NCBI GenBank assembly: GCA_016756695.1
Contig: CP066701.1
Span: 1-64,000, forward strand
Length of the DNA: 64,000 nt
Reading direction: 5' to 3'
Source of the DNA: Heyndrickxia sporothermodurans
GTDB taxonomy: Bacteria; Bacillota; Bacilli; Bacillales; Bacillaceae_C
Shown here: positions 26,274 to 36,590 of the stretch, in pieces
Numbering within the stretch: position 1 is the stretch's first letter
Layout of the letters: each line of letters begins with the position of its first letter
Notes under the pieces: model-generated
Seen by the model: only the letters and a program-made list of their open reading frames with translations
Databases searched by the model: none
What the model was told of the DNA's origin: nothing
Position numbers and translations under genes: made by a program

Positions 26274-27185
26274 TTATTTATAAAAGTTTAAAGGGTCAAT
26301 TGGTACTCCATTAACTCGTGTTTCAAAATGCAAATGTGGTCCTGTTGAATCACCAGTAGAACCTATTAAACCAACCACTTGTCCAGTTTTAACTTTTTGA
26401 TTAGTAGTAACTTTAATAGAGTTTAAGTGAGCATATCTTGTTTCAAAACCATTTCCATGATCTACAATAACAATATTTCCATATCCATTTATAACTCCTG
26501 CATATGCGATCTTTCCATCCCTAACAGCCACAGCAGGTTGATTTTCAACACCACTTGCTGATATATCTATTCCTTTATGAGATTCGACTCTTCCAGTTAT
26601 CGGATGTACTCTATCAGGCGAAAATTGCGAAGTAATATTTTTGGTAAAGGGAACAGCCCACACAAGCCCTTTTTCATTTGTCTTAAGCCCCTCTATAATA
26701 CTTGTTGTAGTATCAACGCTTTGATCTAAATTTACTTTATAGGAATATGATGCAACCCTTCTAACTGTTTCTTCGGAATATCCACCAGTAAAGTACTTGT
26801 TTACTGTGGTTTCAATTACTGCTACTATTGTAGGACTTGAAAATACATCTTCAAATTTAACATTAGTTGCCTTGTAGGTTACTGGAAACGTACTATTAGA
26901 TTGATCAAAAATTTTAAATTCAATAATTTTAAACTCTGAATCTGTTAAACCAGTATTCTGTTTAAAGCTATTTTTAAATTCCTGCTCTGCCTTATTTTTA
27001 TCAAAAACAAACTCACCATTAGCTAATTTTTGTTGGTCTTGAAACAATGCAGCATCATGTACTGCAATTTCAAGATCTTCTTTTAGATATTTAGTTGATC
27101 TTGCACTTGTTGATAGATTCATATTCATGACTAAACCATAAACTGCTATTAAAACAACAAAAATGATTTTTATTAAGTAATCCAT
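26274..27185 (-). CDS. Pilin-like N terminus fused to an M23 peptidase, 303 residues
   Basis: An N-terminal membrane helix (MDYLIKIIFVVLIAVYGLVM) followed by a soluble segment to about residue 150 that resembles minor pilins/TadE-type proteins. The C-terminal 120 residues are a peptidase M23 (lysostaphin/LytM-like) domain with HKGIDIS, GNGFETRYAHL and GPHLHFE, the zinc ligands and catalytic histidines. M23 enzymes cut peptidoglycan cross-bridges. A cell-wall hydrolase within the pilus operon could open the wall for assembly. The fusion is unusual. Confidence 0.75.
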   Translation of the reverse strand: MDYLIKIIFVVLIAVYGLVMNMNLSTSARSTKYLKEDLEIAVHDAALFQDQQKLANGEFVFDKNKAEQEFKNSFKQNTGLTDSEFKIIEFKIFDQSNSTFPVTYKATNVKFEDVFSSPTIVAVIETTVNKYFTGGYSEETVRRVASYSYKVNLDQSVDTTTSIIEGLKTNEKGLVWAVPFTKNITSQFSPDRVHPITGRVESHKGIDISASGVENQPAVAVRDGKIAYAGVINGYGNIVIVDHGNGFETRYAHLNSIKVTTNQKVKTGQVVGLIGSTGDSTGPHLHFETRVNGVPIDPLNFYK

Positions 27186-27198
27186 TTCATCACCACTA

Positions 27199-27588
27199 TC
27201 AATTTATACGTTCACTTAGAATAGTTTTTTTCACTTTAAACGGTTCAGACGTATCAACTTTAAAAATATCCATTACAGTTACAACTGGCTTAGGAACAGT
27301 CACTTCAATAGTCATCTTTCCACCTCTTGGAGTAAGGGTTTCAGTACCTTTTATATTAATAGAATCTGCTTTGTAATTGTGTGTATTCACTAAATAATCC
27401 CTCATTTCCTTGTAAATATTCGCATCATATTTTCCTTTTAAACTAGCTTCTTTTTGACCTTCATAAATTGCTAATTTAAGTGATTCTTCAACCATTGCTG
27501 CATTATTGTAAAGTGGTGCTTGAAATATTGACCAAAGAATTAATGGTAATAACAAAATATATGTAAGAATGTGATCCATTCTTTTCAC
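27199..27588 (-). CDS. Minor-pilin-like protein, 129 residues
   Basis: One N-terminal membrane helix (HILTYILLLPLILWSIFQAP) and a soluble beta-rich C-terminal part (LTPRGGKMTIEVTVPKPVVT). This is the architecture of TadE/TadF-like minor pilins, which prime or stabilise type IVc pili. No cysteines. 13 bases upstream of the M23 fusion gene, in the same direction. Confidence 0.6.
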   Translation of the reverse strand: MKRMDHILTYILLLPLILWSIFQAPLYNNAAMVEESLKLAIYEGQKEASLKGKYDANIYKEMRDYLVNTHNYKADSINIKGTETLTPRGGKMTIEVTVPKPVVTVMDIFKVDTSEPFKVKKTILSERIN

Positions 27589-27605
27589 TCCTTAAATAGA
27601 ATTTA

Positions 27606-27631
27606 AGCCATTGAGGTTACTCAATGGCTAT
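27606..27631 (-). terminator. Hairpin between pilin and minor-pilin genes
   Basis: 10-base stem AGCCATTGAG / CTCAATGGCT with a 4-base loop, about 20 bases after the stop codon of the second pilin. It is not followed by a long T run on the minus strand. It may act as a partial terminator or an RNA-stabilising element, giving more pilin mRNA than downstream mRNA. Confidence 0.5.
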
Positions 27632-27649
27632 CTCCTTTTCATTTACTTT

Positions 27650-27793
27650 TTACTTCAACTTAGTTCCATCGATTGATGTTTTTACACTATTACCTTTATC
27701 TGAAATTGAAGGTTGGATAACCCCTACAATTACAACCACGAATAAGAAAATACTTGCTACGATTAATAAGATTTTTGTCATTATGCCTTCCAT
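27650..27793 (-). CDS. Flp-type pilin-like peptide 2, 47 residues
   Basis: Tandem paralogue of the 49-residue peptide upstream. Sequence: MEGIMTKILLIVASIF, then a long hydrophobic helix and a polar tail (SDKGNSVKTSIDGTKLK). Small size, one N-terminal hydrophobic helix and position between TadC-like and minor-pilin genes fit a Flp/Tad pilin. There is no obvious Flp cleavage motif, and no prepilin peptidase in the window. AGGGAGAG precedes the ATG. Confidence 0.6.
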   Translation of the reverse strand: MEGIMTKILLIVASIFLFVVVIVGVIQPSISDKGNSVKTSIDGTKLK

Positions 27794-27821
27794 TTTTTAA
27801 TTCTCTCCCTTTTAAGTAAAT

Positions 27822-27971
27822 TTAATTATTTTTTAATTTAGTTCCATCGATTGATGTTTTTACATCGTTTCCTTTACCTTCGATTGAAGGTTGGATAACC
27901 CCTACAATTACAACTACGAATAAGAAAATACTTGCTACGATTAATAAGATTTTTGTCATTATGCCTTCCAT
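27822..27971 (-). CDS. Flp-type pilin-like peptide 1, 49 residues
   Basis: Nearly identical to the downstream peptide for the first 30 residues and differing in the tail (SIEGKGNDVKTSIDG, end KLKNN). Nearly identical DNA including the ribosome binding site, so a recent tandem duplication. Located 17 bases after the TadC-like gene. I infer it is a pilus subunit. Confidence 0.6.
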   Translation of the reverse strand: MEGIMTKILLIVASIFLFVVVIVGVIQPSIEGKGNDVKTSIDGTKLKNN

Positions 27972-27988
27972 TTTTTCAATTCTCTCCT

Positions 27989-28867
27989 TTATAAAACATT
28001 ATTATTGGCAAAACTATCATTAAACATTGAAAATACATACATAACTAACCACGCTATGATCAATACACTTGTTAGTGTAAAAAATCCATAAAGAAAAGTT
28101 TTCTGTTTACCACTATTTTGTAATTCATTTTCATAATAGCTGAATGAAAATACACTAGATTCAGTTTCTATAATACTTAAAGCTTCTTCTTTTGATGTTT
28201 TATCTAATTTATAGATAATTTCACCAAGTATTTTTGTGCTTTCTCCACCAATTTCCTCATGTAGAACTTCCTTAGCTTTTTCAGGTGACGTTTTCCACAA
28301 AGATAAAAGTCTTGAAATAGTTCCATTAATATGTTGAAACATTGAATTAGACTCTCTCAAAATACTGTAAATATTAACTTGTTGTGAGGATTTCAAAGAA
28401 TATAAATCTGCTTTCAACAAGTCAAATAAGGTAAATACTTCTACAATTTTTTTCTTTTTTCTTCTGTTGTTCAACATTTCTATAAGTATAGATACTAGAG
28501 AAAACTTTACTGTCGGCTCTGTCATGATAAACAAGAGTGATGGTATAGCAAGTATTTTGATATTAAAATCATGGTTATTAATTAAAGGAACCAATATGTA
28601 ATAAGCAGTTATGGTTAATATTAAAATCGTTCGAATGGTTTGAAATCTCAATGCAGTCAATGATTTTATTCCTGTTGACTTTAACTTTTGCTGCAATCGG
28701 GATTCACGATTTTTCTTTATCAGCTTGTCTTTTCTGTCATTTATTTGTTTATGGATCTTTAATCTATATATTTTTCGTTCTTCTTTAGTTGTTAATAAAC
28801 CATATAAGGAAAAAGCCCCGAAGAATAGAAACGTCAGATAAAAGACATACCTTAAAATATTTAACAC
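27989..28867 (-). CDS. tadC: TadC-like inner-membrane platform protein, 292 residues
   Basis: Two membrane helices near the N terminus and the middle (LTFLFFGAFSLYGLL; ILTITAYYILVPLI), a cytoplasmic T2SSF-like domain and a C-terminal membrane helix (FFTLTSVLIIAWLVMYVFSMF). This is the layout of TadC/GspF-type platform proteins. The start is uncertain: GTG at 28867 lacks a close ribosome binding site. An IS66 element lies 97 bases upstream, between this gene and tadB-like, and may cut it off from the operon promoter. Confidence 0.65.
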   Translation of the reverse strand: MLNILRYVFYLTFLFFGAFSLYGLLTTKEERKIYRLKIHKQINDRKDKLIKKNRESRLQQKLKSTGIKSLTALRFQTIRTILILTITAYYILVPLINNHDFNIKILAIPSLLFIMTEPTVKFSLVSILIEMLNNRRKKKKIVEVFTLFDLLKADLYSLKSSQQVNIYSILRESNSMFQHINGTISRLLSLWKTSPEKAKEVLHEEIGGESTKILGEIIYKLDKTSKEEALSIIETESSVFSFSYYENELQNSGKQKTFLYGFFTLTSVLIIAWLVMYVFSMFNDSFANNNVL

Positions 28868-29011
28868 TATAGAAATAGTAATACTGAATCACCCCTTTCA
28901 CAAAGCGATTTATACATAAGTATTTCGAAATACTTATGTATAAAATTGTATCACATTTAGTATGTAAGCGTAAAATAATCCCCACCTGTCAACCAGATGG
29001 GGATCGAGTTA

Positions 29012-30629
29012 TTATTTAGGTAAGTTTTTAAAATCTATGCAAACGATTGGAAGTGTTGTTGACCAAGGCAGTACTTTATCCAGGGCATTTTTATCTGTCA
29101 GATCAATGTTAGGTAACTTCTCAAATAAATAGCGAAGGTAATAATATGGGTTTAGGCCATTTTCCTTTGCTGTTTCCACAATGCTATAAATGATTGCGCT
29201 AGCCCTTGCACCTTTCGGTGTATTTGAAAAAAGGAAGTTTTTTCTCCCAATAACAAAGGGCTTTATTGAGCGCTCGCTTCTATTATTATCAATTTCTAAT
29301 CGTCCATCCTCTAGGAATGCCACTAATTTCTTCCATTGATTGAGACAGTAGGTAATCGCCTGACCTAAAGCGCTTTTTGGTAACACTTTTTGCTTCTGTA
29401 TTTTTAGCCATGACAAAAAAGCATCCAAGACTGGCTTGTTTGCGTTCTAATCGTTTTCGTATCGTTCCATAGAGGATAACTCCTTTAGGTCGCGCTCAAT
29501 GCGATATAGTTGGTTACAGTATTGAGACCTTCCATTGTCGCTACTCCTGATGTCAGACGCTTTGAAGAAGGCAATACTTTTAAAGCCTCATCAAATTTAC
29601 GTCGAGCATGAGCCATGCAACCGACCAGTTTTACATTAGGTACCTTATGGTACCCGGCGTATCCATCAACCTGTAAATATCCTTTAAACCCTGACAGGAA
29701 TTTCTCGGCATTTTTGCCTGACCTAGTTTCCTGATAATCGTAAAGGATGATTGAAGGTCCTTCTTTTCCAGTACGGTAGAGCCAGAGATATGATTTTGAG
29801 GTGGCTGGCAGACCGGGTTCGTGAAGTACCTGCAGGGTCGATTCGTCCGCATGTAAAATATCCTTTTCCAAAAGAAGTTGATGCATGCGATCATAAAGTG
29901 GGCTCAACCACCGGTTACCCGTGAATCATCCAATTGGCAAGGGTTTGGCGTGATAACGGTACCCCAATCTGGAAAATTGCTTTTCTTGCCGGTATAATGG
30001 CGGCCCATCCACATATTTTTGATTCATAATATGTGCCATTAAAAGGAGATGCTAAACTACCTGAATGAACCGGTTTAGGCATTGGTGCTGTTACAACCGG
30101 AGTTTCAATTTCTTCACGTTCACAATGGCGGCAAGAGTAAATGGACTGAACATGTTTAACAACTTTCAATTCCGCAGGAATGTATTTTAGTTCCTGGCGT
30201 ACTTGCGTACTCATTTCATGCAGATTTCCACCGCAACACGAACAAACCTGCTCTTCAGGGGATAAACGATATTCAATCGTCTCCACAGGCAAGTTTTCTA
30301 ACATCAGTTCACGTTAGTGCGCGAACTTTGCGGCGCCGTTGATAAGTAATAGATTCCAAAGTAGGTTCCGGCAAATCTGGATTAGCTTCATTTTCTACTT
30401 CATTAAAAAGTTCCAATTGATCGGGGTTGGTTTTTTCACTGGAAAAGCCGAATCTATTTTTCTGCAGAAGGCGAAGCTGTTCTTCAGTCCATTTTAATTT
30501 GGCCTCTAACGCGCTCTGCTTTTTTAGCTTCGCCTCTAATTCCGCATTTTGTTTCTCCAGCATTTCCAAGCGTTGCAGGAGTTCTTCAATTGTAGGGGTT
30601 GGGGTAGTTGAATTCGCTGTCTTTTTCAT
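29012..30629 (-). pseudogene. tnpC: IS66 transposase TnpC, copy C, frameshifted as read
   Basis: Start at 30629 (MKKTANSTTPTPTIEELL), then leucine-rich coiled coil, zinc-binding CSCCGGNLHE segment, DDE core with ILHADESTLQV and the C-terminal DNNRSERSIKPF. Broken into at least four pieces. Differences from copy D concentrate at GGCC and GCAGC sites, for example TTGTCGC at 29536-29541 against TTGCTGC in D. Confidence 0.85.
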
Positions 30630-30676
30630 AAATATATTATACGATAAAATAGGTAAATTCCCTGATTTTTCATTAT

Positions 30677-31031
30677 TTAAATTACTGTTCTTGCTGTTAC
30701 AACAGGGTGTGCCTGTTTTTGTTCCAATGATAATCCATCTAATAACCACCTTAATTGGCGTGGACTTATTTTCAGAGGACCCGAATTATTATCTGATGAC
30801 CAATGAAAATTTCCTCTCTCCAGCCGGCGATAATAAAGCCAAAAACCGTTATGATCCCATTGAAGAATTTTCAACTTGTCTCGCGCCGGTTACAAAAAAC
30901 AAATAAACTCGAAGAAAAAGATCTAACTCGAATTCTTCTTTTACAAGAGCGACCAATCCATCGATAGATTTCCGTAAATCTGTGACACCTTGTGCGAGGT
31001 AGACACGATCAACCGTAACTTCTTTTAGCAT
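30677..31031 (-). pseudogene. tnpB: IS66 TnpB, copy C, frameshifted as read
   Basis: N-terminal piece (MLKEVTVDRVYLAQGVTDLRKS, 31031-30849) and C-terminal piece (ISPRQLRWLLDGLSLEQ, 30874-30677) in different frames. The family residues are present in both pieces. Note GAGCGACC at 30949-30956 where copy D has GAGCAGCC. Confidence 0.8.
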
Positions 31032-31348
31032 ACTGATTTCAATGCCTTAACTACTTCCGCCAGTAGTGTTGGATTAAAGCCAGGTTTAACCACGATGGAT
31101 GCTGAACCAACATTTATATGTAATGTTTCATTCTGTTGCTCAGATTCTTCTAATGTAACCGGAATCCACTTGCTGTTAGAATCTTGGGTTGAATAGAAAT
31201 TATCGGCTTTATAAAGCCAATACTTTAACTGATGAATACTTATTTCATTGATTTCACACCATTTGGATTGGGTGAGGCCACTCGCTCTGAAAAGAGCGAT
31301 CCTACGCTCCCATTCCTTACGCAATTCTGGATTATTTCTTTGGGACAT
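31025..31348 (-). CDS. tnpA: IS66 TnpA-like protein, copy C, 107 residues
   Basis: Helix-turn-helix protein of the IS66 Orf1 type: RKEWERRIALFRASGLTQSK then WCEINEISIHQLKYWL. Identical to the copy at 36938. Ribosome binding site GAGGAGG. Intact. Confidence 0.88.
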   Translation of the reverse strand: MSQRNNPELRKEWERRIALFRASGLTQSKWCEINEISIHQLKYWLYKADNFYSTQDSNSKWIPVTLEESEQQNETLHINVGSASIVVKPGFNPTLLAEVVKALKSVC

Positions 31349-31471
31349 AAAAAAACCTCCTCAAACTTTGATTTGAAGAGATTATCTCACAGGTACTATA
31401 TATGTTAATAGGTGTATTCTATTTGACTCTTACTTTAGTATAAAATTACTACTAAATATAGAACATATTTC

Positions 31472-32437
31472 CTAAATATCTGCTCTCGGTTTACTAGCAA
31501 CATATGCTGTTAAAATAGAAATGACACTGCAAACTAAAGCTACGATAAAAAGAGTTACACAAGTTTTTTGTTGGAAATAAAACCAAAAGTCACGTATTCC
31601 TGAAATTCTATATGCACAGAAAATCATTAGTGGGAACAATGGTATAGGTAAGTAACCCATAAATATAGTTTCTAATTTTTTTGTTTTTTCTGTTGACATG
31701 TCTTGTTTTCTTTTCTTTATATCTTTATTTAAATCCATTAACGATAAAGATATATCTCCCCTTTCCACATGAGATTTTATTAGAAGTTTGGCAAACCTCT
31801 TAGAAAATGTGGAATTAATAGAGTAAGAAAATAAAGCAACTGCTTTTTCAAATTCTTTGTTATTTCGATCCTTTTGCATAGATGAAAGTAGTTTCATATA
31901 AATTTTCTTCAGATCTTTATCCTGGGTTTCTTTAATTACATTTAGTATCGTGTAGTAAATGTCTTTTCCAGTACTTTGATAACTCTGTACCACGTTGTGA
32001 TACTCCGTTAAAAAGGAGAACTGTGTTTTTAAACGTAAGGTAGTTAATCGAAAACGAATAGTTAAATAAGGAATTGCTGCAAATATACAACTAATAGAGA
32101 TAGATAATACTAGATCTCCAAGTAAAGAAATTAATATTGTGAAAGTAACAAGAAAAATTATTATTATCAAAAAGATAAAATTAAACACACTCTTTTTTTC
32201 TTTTTTACTTACACTATTAATCAATAATTCTAAATGCTGTATGATAGCATTTTTTTCTTTTTCTTCTTTAATTGTATTTAATTCTTGTAATCTCCTTATT
32301 TTCCGTTTTCTTTTCCATTTACGGAATAATGACTCTATCTCACTTTGCAAGAAAGGACTTCCCACTAACAGCCACAATCCATACAAAACCAAAGAAAATG
32401 ATACTATTTTCACCATAGCTTCAAGTATAGTGTACAT
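31472..32437 (-). CDS. tadB: TadB-like inner-membrane platform protein, 321 residues
   Basis: N-terminal membrane helix (VKIVSFSLVLYGLWLLVG), a middle pair (FLIIIIFLVTFTILISLLG, LVLSISISCIFAAIPYL), a cytoplasmic T2SSF domain (about 140-260) and two C-terminal helices. This matches TadB, which with TadC forms the platform driven by the CpaF ATPase. AGGAGTG precedes the ATG. 12 bases downstream of the ATPase gene. Confidence 0.7.
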   Translation of the reverse strand: MYTILEAMVKIVSFSLVLYGLWLLVGSPFLQSEIESLFRKWKRKRKIRRLQELNTIKEEKEKNAIIQHLELLINSVSKKEKKSVFNFIFLIIIIFLVTFTILISLLGDLVLSISISCIFAAIPYLTIRFRLTTLRLKTQFSFLTEYHNVVQSYQSTGKDIYYTILNVIKETQDKDLKKIYMKLLSSMQKDRNNKEFEKAVALFSYSINSTFSKRFAKLLIKSHVERGDISLSLMDLNKDIKKRKQDMSTEKTKKLETIFMGYLPIPLFPLMIFCAYRISGIRDFWFYFQQKTCVTLFIVALVCSVISILTAYVASKPRADI

Positions 32438-32449
32438 TTTTATTCACTC

Positions 32450-33880
32450 CTAAATTATAATAATTTCCTCTTTCGCTGTGCTAGTTAGTGGGTATTTTTC
32501 ACTTTGGTTTTTCAAATGTTCAACAAAATACTGTGCTTTTTCTTCATCCAGTTTAAATATTTTGAGGTAAAGACCTTCTGAAATATCACCGTTGTATTCC
32601 CATTTATCTAATTTCGGATCATATTTCATTAAATAATTGATCCATGCTTTATCCGTTTTTCGGTCATAGCAAATTTCATAGATACTAGTGAGCCTTTTAT
32701 TATTTCCTTTAAACGTTTCCATCGTGATGCCTACATCTAATTGCTTAGATATACGTCTTATCTCATTCGCTAAACGTCTATTAGGAAATTCATCTATAAT
32801 ATGTCCTGCCAGTTGTTCAGGAGTATTAACAGGATCTGTAATGTGATATGACATCAGAAGTCCTCTAGTACCTCTTTCAGTACCTTTTATTGCCCCTTCT
32901 GCTTCTACCCCACGAACTTCTTGAAAGATGACATAATCATGGTCTACCCTTAAAGCATGACGAATAGTTTCTTCAATATCATCATCTAAAGTGTAAAAAT
33001 CATGTACCAATCGCTCGGGAAAATCACGTTTTAAATATGTTTCAGGACTGGATTCAATCAGTATCGCTACCTTATTAGGATCTCTAGCACCATAAAAAGT
33101 TTTTAACATTGTAGATTTACCTGATTCAACTTCCCCTGCAATAACAGTATTTAAATAAAGTCTTGACATTACATTAAAAAACATTATATCTTCTTTTGGA
33201 ATCGTTCCCCTTCTAGCTTGTTCCTCAAAAGAGAAATTCCTTACTATAAATCTACGAAATACAATTGTTGGATATAATGAAGCAGGTGGAATTGATATTG
33301 TTACCCTTGTTCCATCTTTCATTTCTATCTCGTCTCTAGGGTTAGATTCATTGATTTTAAACCCCCTATTAGCAACCTCTAAAGCACGAAATATCTCATA
33401 AATATGTTCTTCATCCCTTAATTCTTCATCCTGTTTAACAAATTCCCCATTAATTTTGAACCAAATTTCTTTTCCTATTATCTTTGCAGATGGAGAATCG
33501 GGAAAGGCATTCCATTTATAAAAAACACCAAATCCATATATTTCATGGTATATAGCATGTGCTAGTGATTCAAAAAAACTAGGGTATTTTATACCTAACA
33601 GATTATTATCACGTAAGAAGGTGTTAATTTCAGGTATTAATATTGTTTCAGAATTCTTATCACCTAATATCGCATTGTGTTCTGTTTTTTGTCTTATTTC
33701 TTTTTCTTCGTCTGTTAGTTGGTCGCTAGTATAAAGCTTTTCAAAATGATCTTTTACTAATCGAAAAACCTCATGTATACCTTCTGTTTGTTTTTTCTTT
33801 TCTTCCTTAACTTCCTCTATGATTCTGTTCTTATGAATGTAATCATTTATATCAAATACATTTACCTTTTGACGTAACAA
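32450..33880 (-). CDS. cpaF: CpaF/TadA-like secretion motor ATPase, 476 residues
   Basis: Walker A GEVESGKSTML at about residue 250, the nearby acidic box ESSPETYL, Walker B region DYVIFQEVRG at about 316 and a His box region (LLMSYHITDP). This is the CpaF/TadA/VirB11 family that powers assembly of Tad pili and type II/IV secretion. The N-terminal domain is longer than in many members. Starts 14 bases after the CpaE-like gene's end. Central gene of the cluster; intact. Confidence 0.85.
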   Translation of the reverse strand: MLRQKVNVFDINDYIHKNRIIEEVKEEKKKQTEGIHEVFRLVKDHFEKLYTSDQLTDEEKEIRQKTEHNAILGDKNSETILIPEINTFLRDNNLLGIKYPSFFESLAHAIYHEIYGFGVFYKWNAFPDSPSAKIIGKEIWFKINGEFVKQDEELRDEEHIYEIFRALEVANRGFKINESNPRDEIEMKDGTRVTISIPPASLYPTIVFRRFIVRNFSFEEQARRGTIPKEDIMFFNVMSRLYLNTVIAGEVESGKSTMLKTFYGARDPNKVAILIESSPETYLKRDFPERLVHDFYTLDDDIEETIRHALRVDHDYVIFQEVRGVEAEGAIKGTERGTRGLLMSYHITDPVNTPEQLAGHIIDEFPNRRLANEIRRISKQLDVGITMETFKGNNKRLTSIYEICYDRKTDKAWINYLMKYDPKLDKWEYNGDISEGLYLKIFKLDEEKAQYFVEHLKNQSEKYPLTSTAKEEIIII

Positions 33881-34918
33881 AATGAGTTCCCCTCCTACCT
33901 ACCAAAAAAACGTTTTTTCTTTTTCTCTTCACCTTGTATAAAATCTATATTCACTTTTGCAGATATGGATTTGGCTATAATAATAATTGATTCCCGATAT
34001 AATTCATCATTATATGAAATCAATATTTTTTGCTCCTGCTCTGACAAAATACCATATTGATTCCTTTCAATTGCTGTTATCATAGGAACATTAATTTCTT
34101 TATTAATCTCTTTACTAGAAGGTAAATAGACTTCATCTTGATATTGATTAATAACCATAAGAAAATCGGAATGCTTATAGCCTAATGGATATAATACATC
34201 GTTATATATATAGTTAAATTTCTTAATGGCTTTACTTTGCTGATTTACAACTAAAAATCTTAAATCACTTTCCATTAACGATTGAACCATAACTGCATTA
34301 TCAAAATGACAACCACAATCGATCAAAACAATATCGAAAATTTCTTTAGACTTTTGAATTAAATAGTGAATCTCTTCTTTAGTGAATAGACGCTCCATTC
34401 TTGTATTCCTATTTCCACCCAATATGTATAAAGAATCCTTTTCCATCATGTGAAAGCAAGAAAGAAATTCTGATTCACTTTGAATGAGTTGTCCTGATAA
34501 TTTCGACTTTATATCATCTAAATAGCTGCCTTTATAATCTATTTGATCTGTTCCATCATCCCAAGCATTTAATAAAAGTACACCGATTTTTGCATTGGTA
34601 TGTTTTTGTAAAATTTGCCCTACAGATAAACATGTAGATGTAGTACCAACGTTTCCTATCGAAGAAAAGAAAGTGAAAACATTGGAATTTTTTTCTTTTG
34701 ATGGATTAATAGATAGTTCAATTAATTCAATAATCTGTTCCCACATTAATCTTGAAGGAATAAGAACAATATCCCTACTATCACAAATTGCTTTTACGTT
34801 TTTCTCTAATTTCGGTTCATATGTATTACTTAGCATGAAGAACACTTTTTCCACATTATTAAATTGCAACGTAAGCGTAAAATAATCCCCACCTGTCAAC
34901 CAGATGGGGATCGAGTTA

Positions 34919-36544
34919 TTATTTAGGTAAGTTTTTAAAATCTATGCAAACGATTGGAAGTGTTGTTGACCAAGGCAGTACTTTATCCAGGGCATTTTTA
35001 TCTGTCAGATCAATGTTAGGTAACTTCTCAAATAAATAGCGAAGGTAATAATATGGGTTTAGGCCATTTTCCTTTGCTGTTTCCACAATGCTATAAATGA
35101 TTGCGCTAGCCCTTGCACCTTTCGGTGTATTTGAAAAAAGGAAGTTTTTTCTCCCAATAACAAAGGGCTTTATTGAGCGCTCGCTTCTATTATTATCAAT
35201 TTCTAATCGTCCATCCTCTAGGAATGCCACTAATTTCTTCCATTGATTGAGACAGTAGGTAATCGCCTGACCTAAAGCGCTTTTTGGTAACACTTTTTGC
35301 TTCTGTATTTTTAGCCATGACAAAAAAGCATCCAAGACTGGCTTGCTGCGTTCTAATCGTTTTTCGTATCGTTCCATAGAGGATAACTCCTTTAGGTCGC
35401 GCTCAATGCGATATAGTTGGTTACAGTATTGGAGACCTTCCATTGCTGCTACTCCTGATGTCAGACGCTTTGAAGAAGGCAATACTTTTAAAGCCTCATC
35501 AAATTTACGTCGAGCATGAGCCATGCAACCGACCAGTTTTACATTAGGTACCTTATGGTACCCGGCGTATCCATCAACCTGTAAATATCCTTTAAACCCT
35601 GACAGGAATTTCTCGGCATTTTTGCCTGACCTAGTTTCCTGATAATCGTAAAGGATGATTGAAGGTCCTTCTTTTCCAGTACGGTAGAGCCAGAGATATG
35701 ATTTTGAGGTGGCTGGTACTGACCGGGTTCGTGAAGTACCTGCAGGGTCGATTCGTCCGCATGTAAAATATCCTTTTCCAAAAGAAGTTGATGCATGCGA
35801 TCATAAAGTGGGCTCAACCACCGGTTTACCCCGTGAATCATCCAATTGGCAAGGGTTTGGCGTGATAACGGTACCCCAATCTGGAAAATTGCTTTTCTTG
35901 CCGGTATAATGGCGTACCCATCCACATATTTTTGATTCATAATATGTGCCATTAAAGAAGGAGATGCTAAACTACCTGAATGAACCGGTTTAGGCATTGG
36001 TGCTGTTACAACCGGAGTTTCAATTTCTTCACGTTCACAATGGCGGCAAGAGTAAATGGACTGAACATGTTTAACAACTTTCAATTCCGCAGGAATGTAT
36101 TTTAGTTCCTGGCGTACTTGCGTACTCATTTCATGCAGATTTCCACCGCAACACGAACAAACCTGCTCTTCAGGGGATAAACGATATTCAATCGTCTCCA
36201 CAGGCAAGTTTTCTAACATCAGTTCACGTTAGTACCGCGAACTTTGCGGCGCCGTTGATAAGTAATAGATTCCAAAGTAGGTTCCGGCAAATCTGGATTA
36301 GCTTCATTTTCTACTTCATTAAAAAGTTCCAATTGATCGGGGTTGGTTTTTTCACTGGAAAAGCCGAATCTATTTTTCTGCAGAAGGCGAAGCTGTTCTT
36401 CAGTCCATTTTAATTTGGTATCTAACGCGCTCTGCTTTTTAGCTTCGCCTCTAATTCCGCATTTTGTTTCTCCAGCATTTCCAAGCGTTGCAGGAGTTCT
36501 TCAATTGTAGGGGTTGGGGTAGTTGAATTCGCTGTCTTTTTCAT
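34919..36544 (-). pseudogene. tnpC: IS66 transposase TnpC, copy D, frameshifted as read
   Basis: Pieces 36544 to about 36240, 36219-35539 and 35524-34919. The longest piece carries the zinc-binding CSCCGG, most of the DDE core and the last piece DNNRSERSIKPF. Sense reading of the breaks requires GGCC: GGTACTGACC at 35715-35724 where HEPGRPATS needs GGCCGACC, and GGTATC at 36417-36422 where copy C has GGCCTC. Confidence 0.85.
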
Positions 36545-36590
36545 AAATATATTATACGATAAAATAGGTAAATTCCTGATTTTTCATTAT

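Larger units (their letters stand above)
28964..31433 (-). mobile_element. IS66-family element of a second type, copy C
   Basis: Ends GTAAGCGTAAAATAATC (28964) and the complement of GTAAGAGTCAAATAG (31433). Flanked by an 8-base duplication TTTAGTAT at 28956-28963 and 31434-31441. It lies between the TadB- and TadC-like genes and breaks no gene. It differs from the 12469/55046 type: longer TnpA (107 residues) and a TnpB of another subgroup. A near-identical copy is at 34871. Confidence 0.94.

Noticed and set aside
28785-28985. Open frame crossing the start of the TadC-like gene into the IS66 end
   Set aside because: Depends on IS sequence and has no ribosome binding site; the TadC-like frame explains the region.
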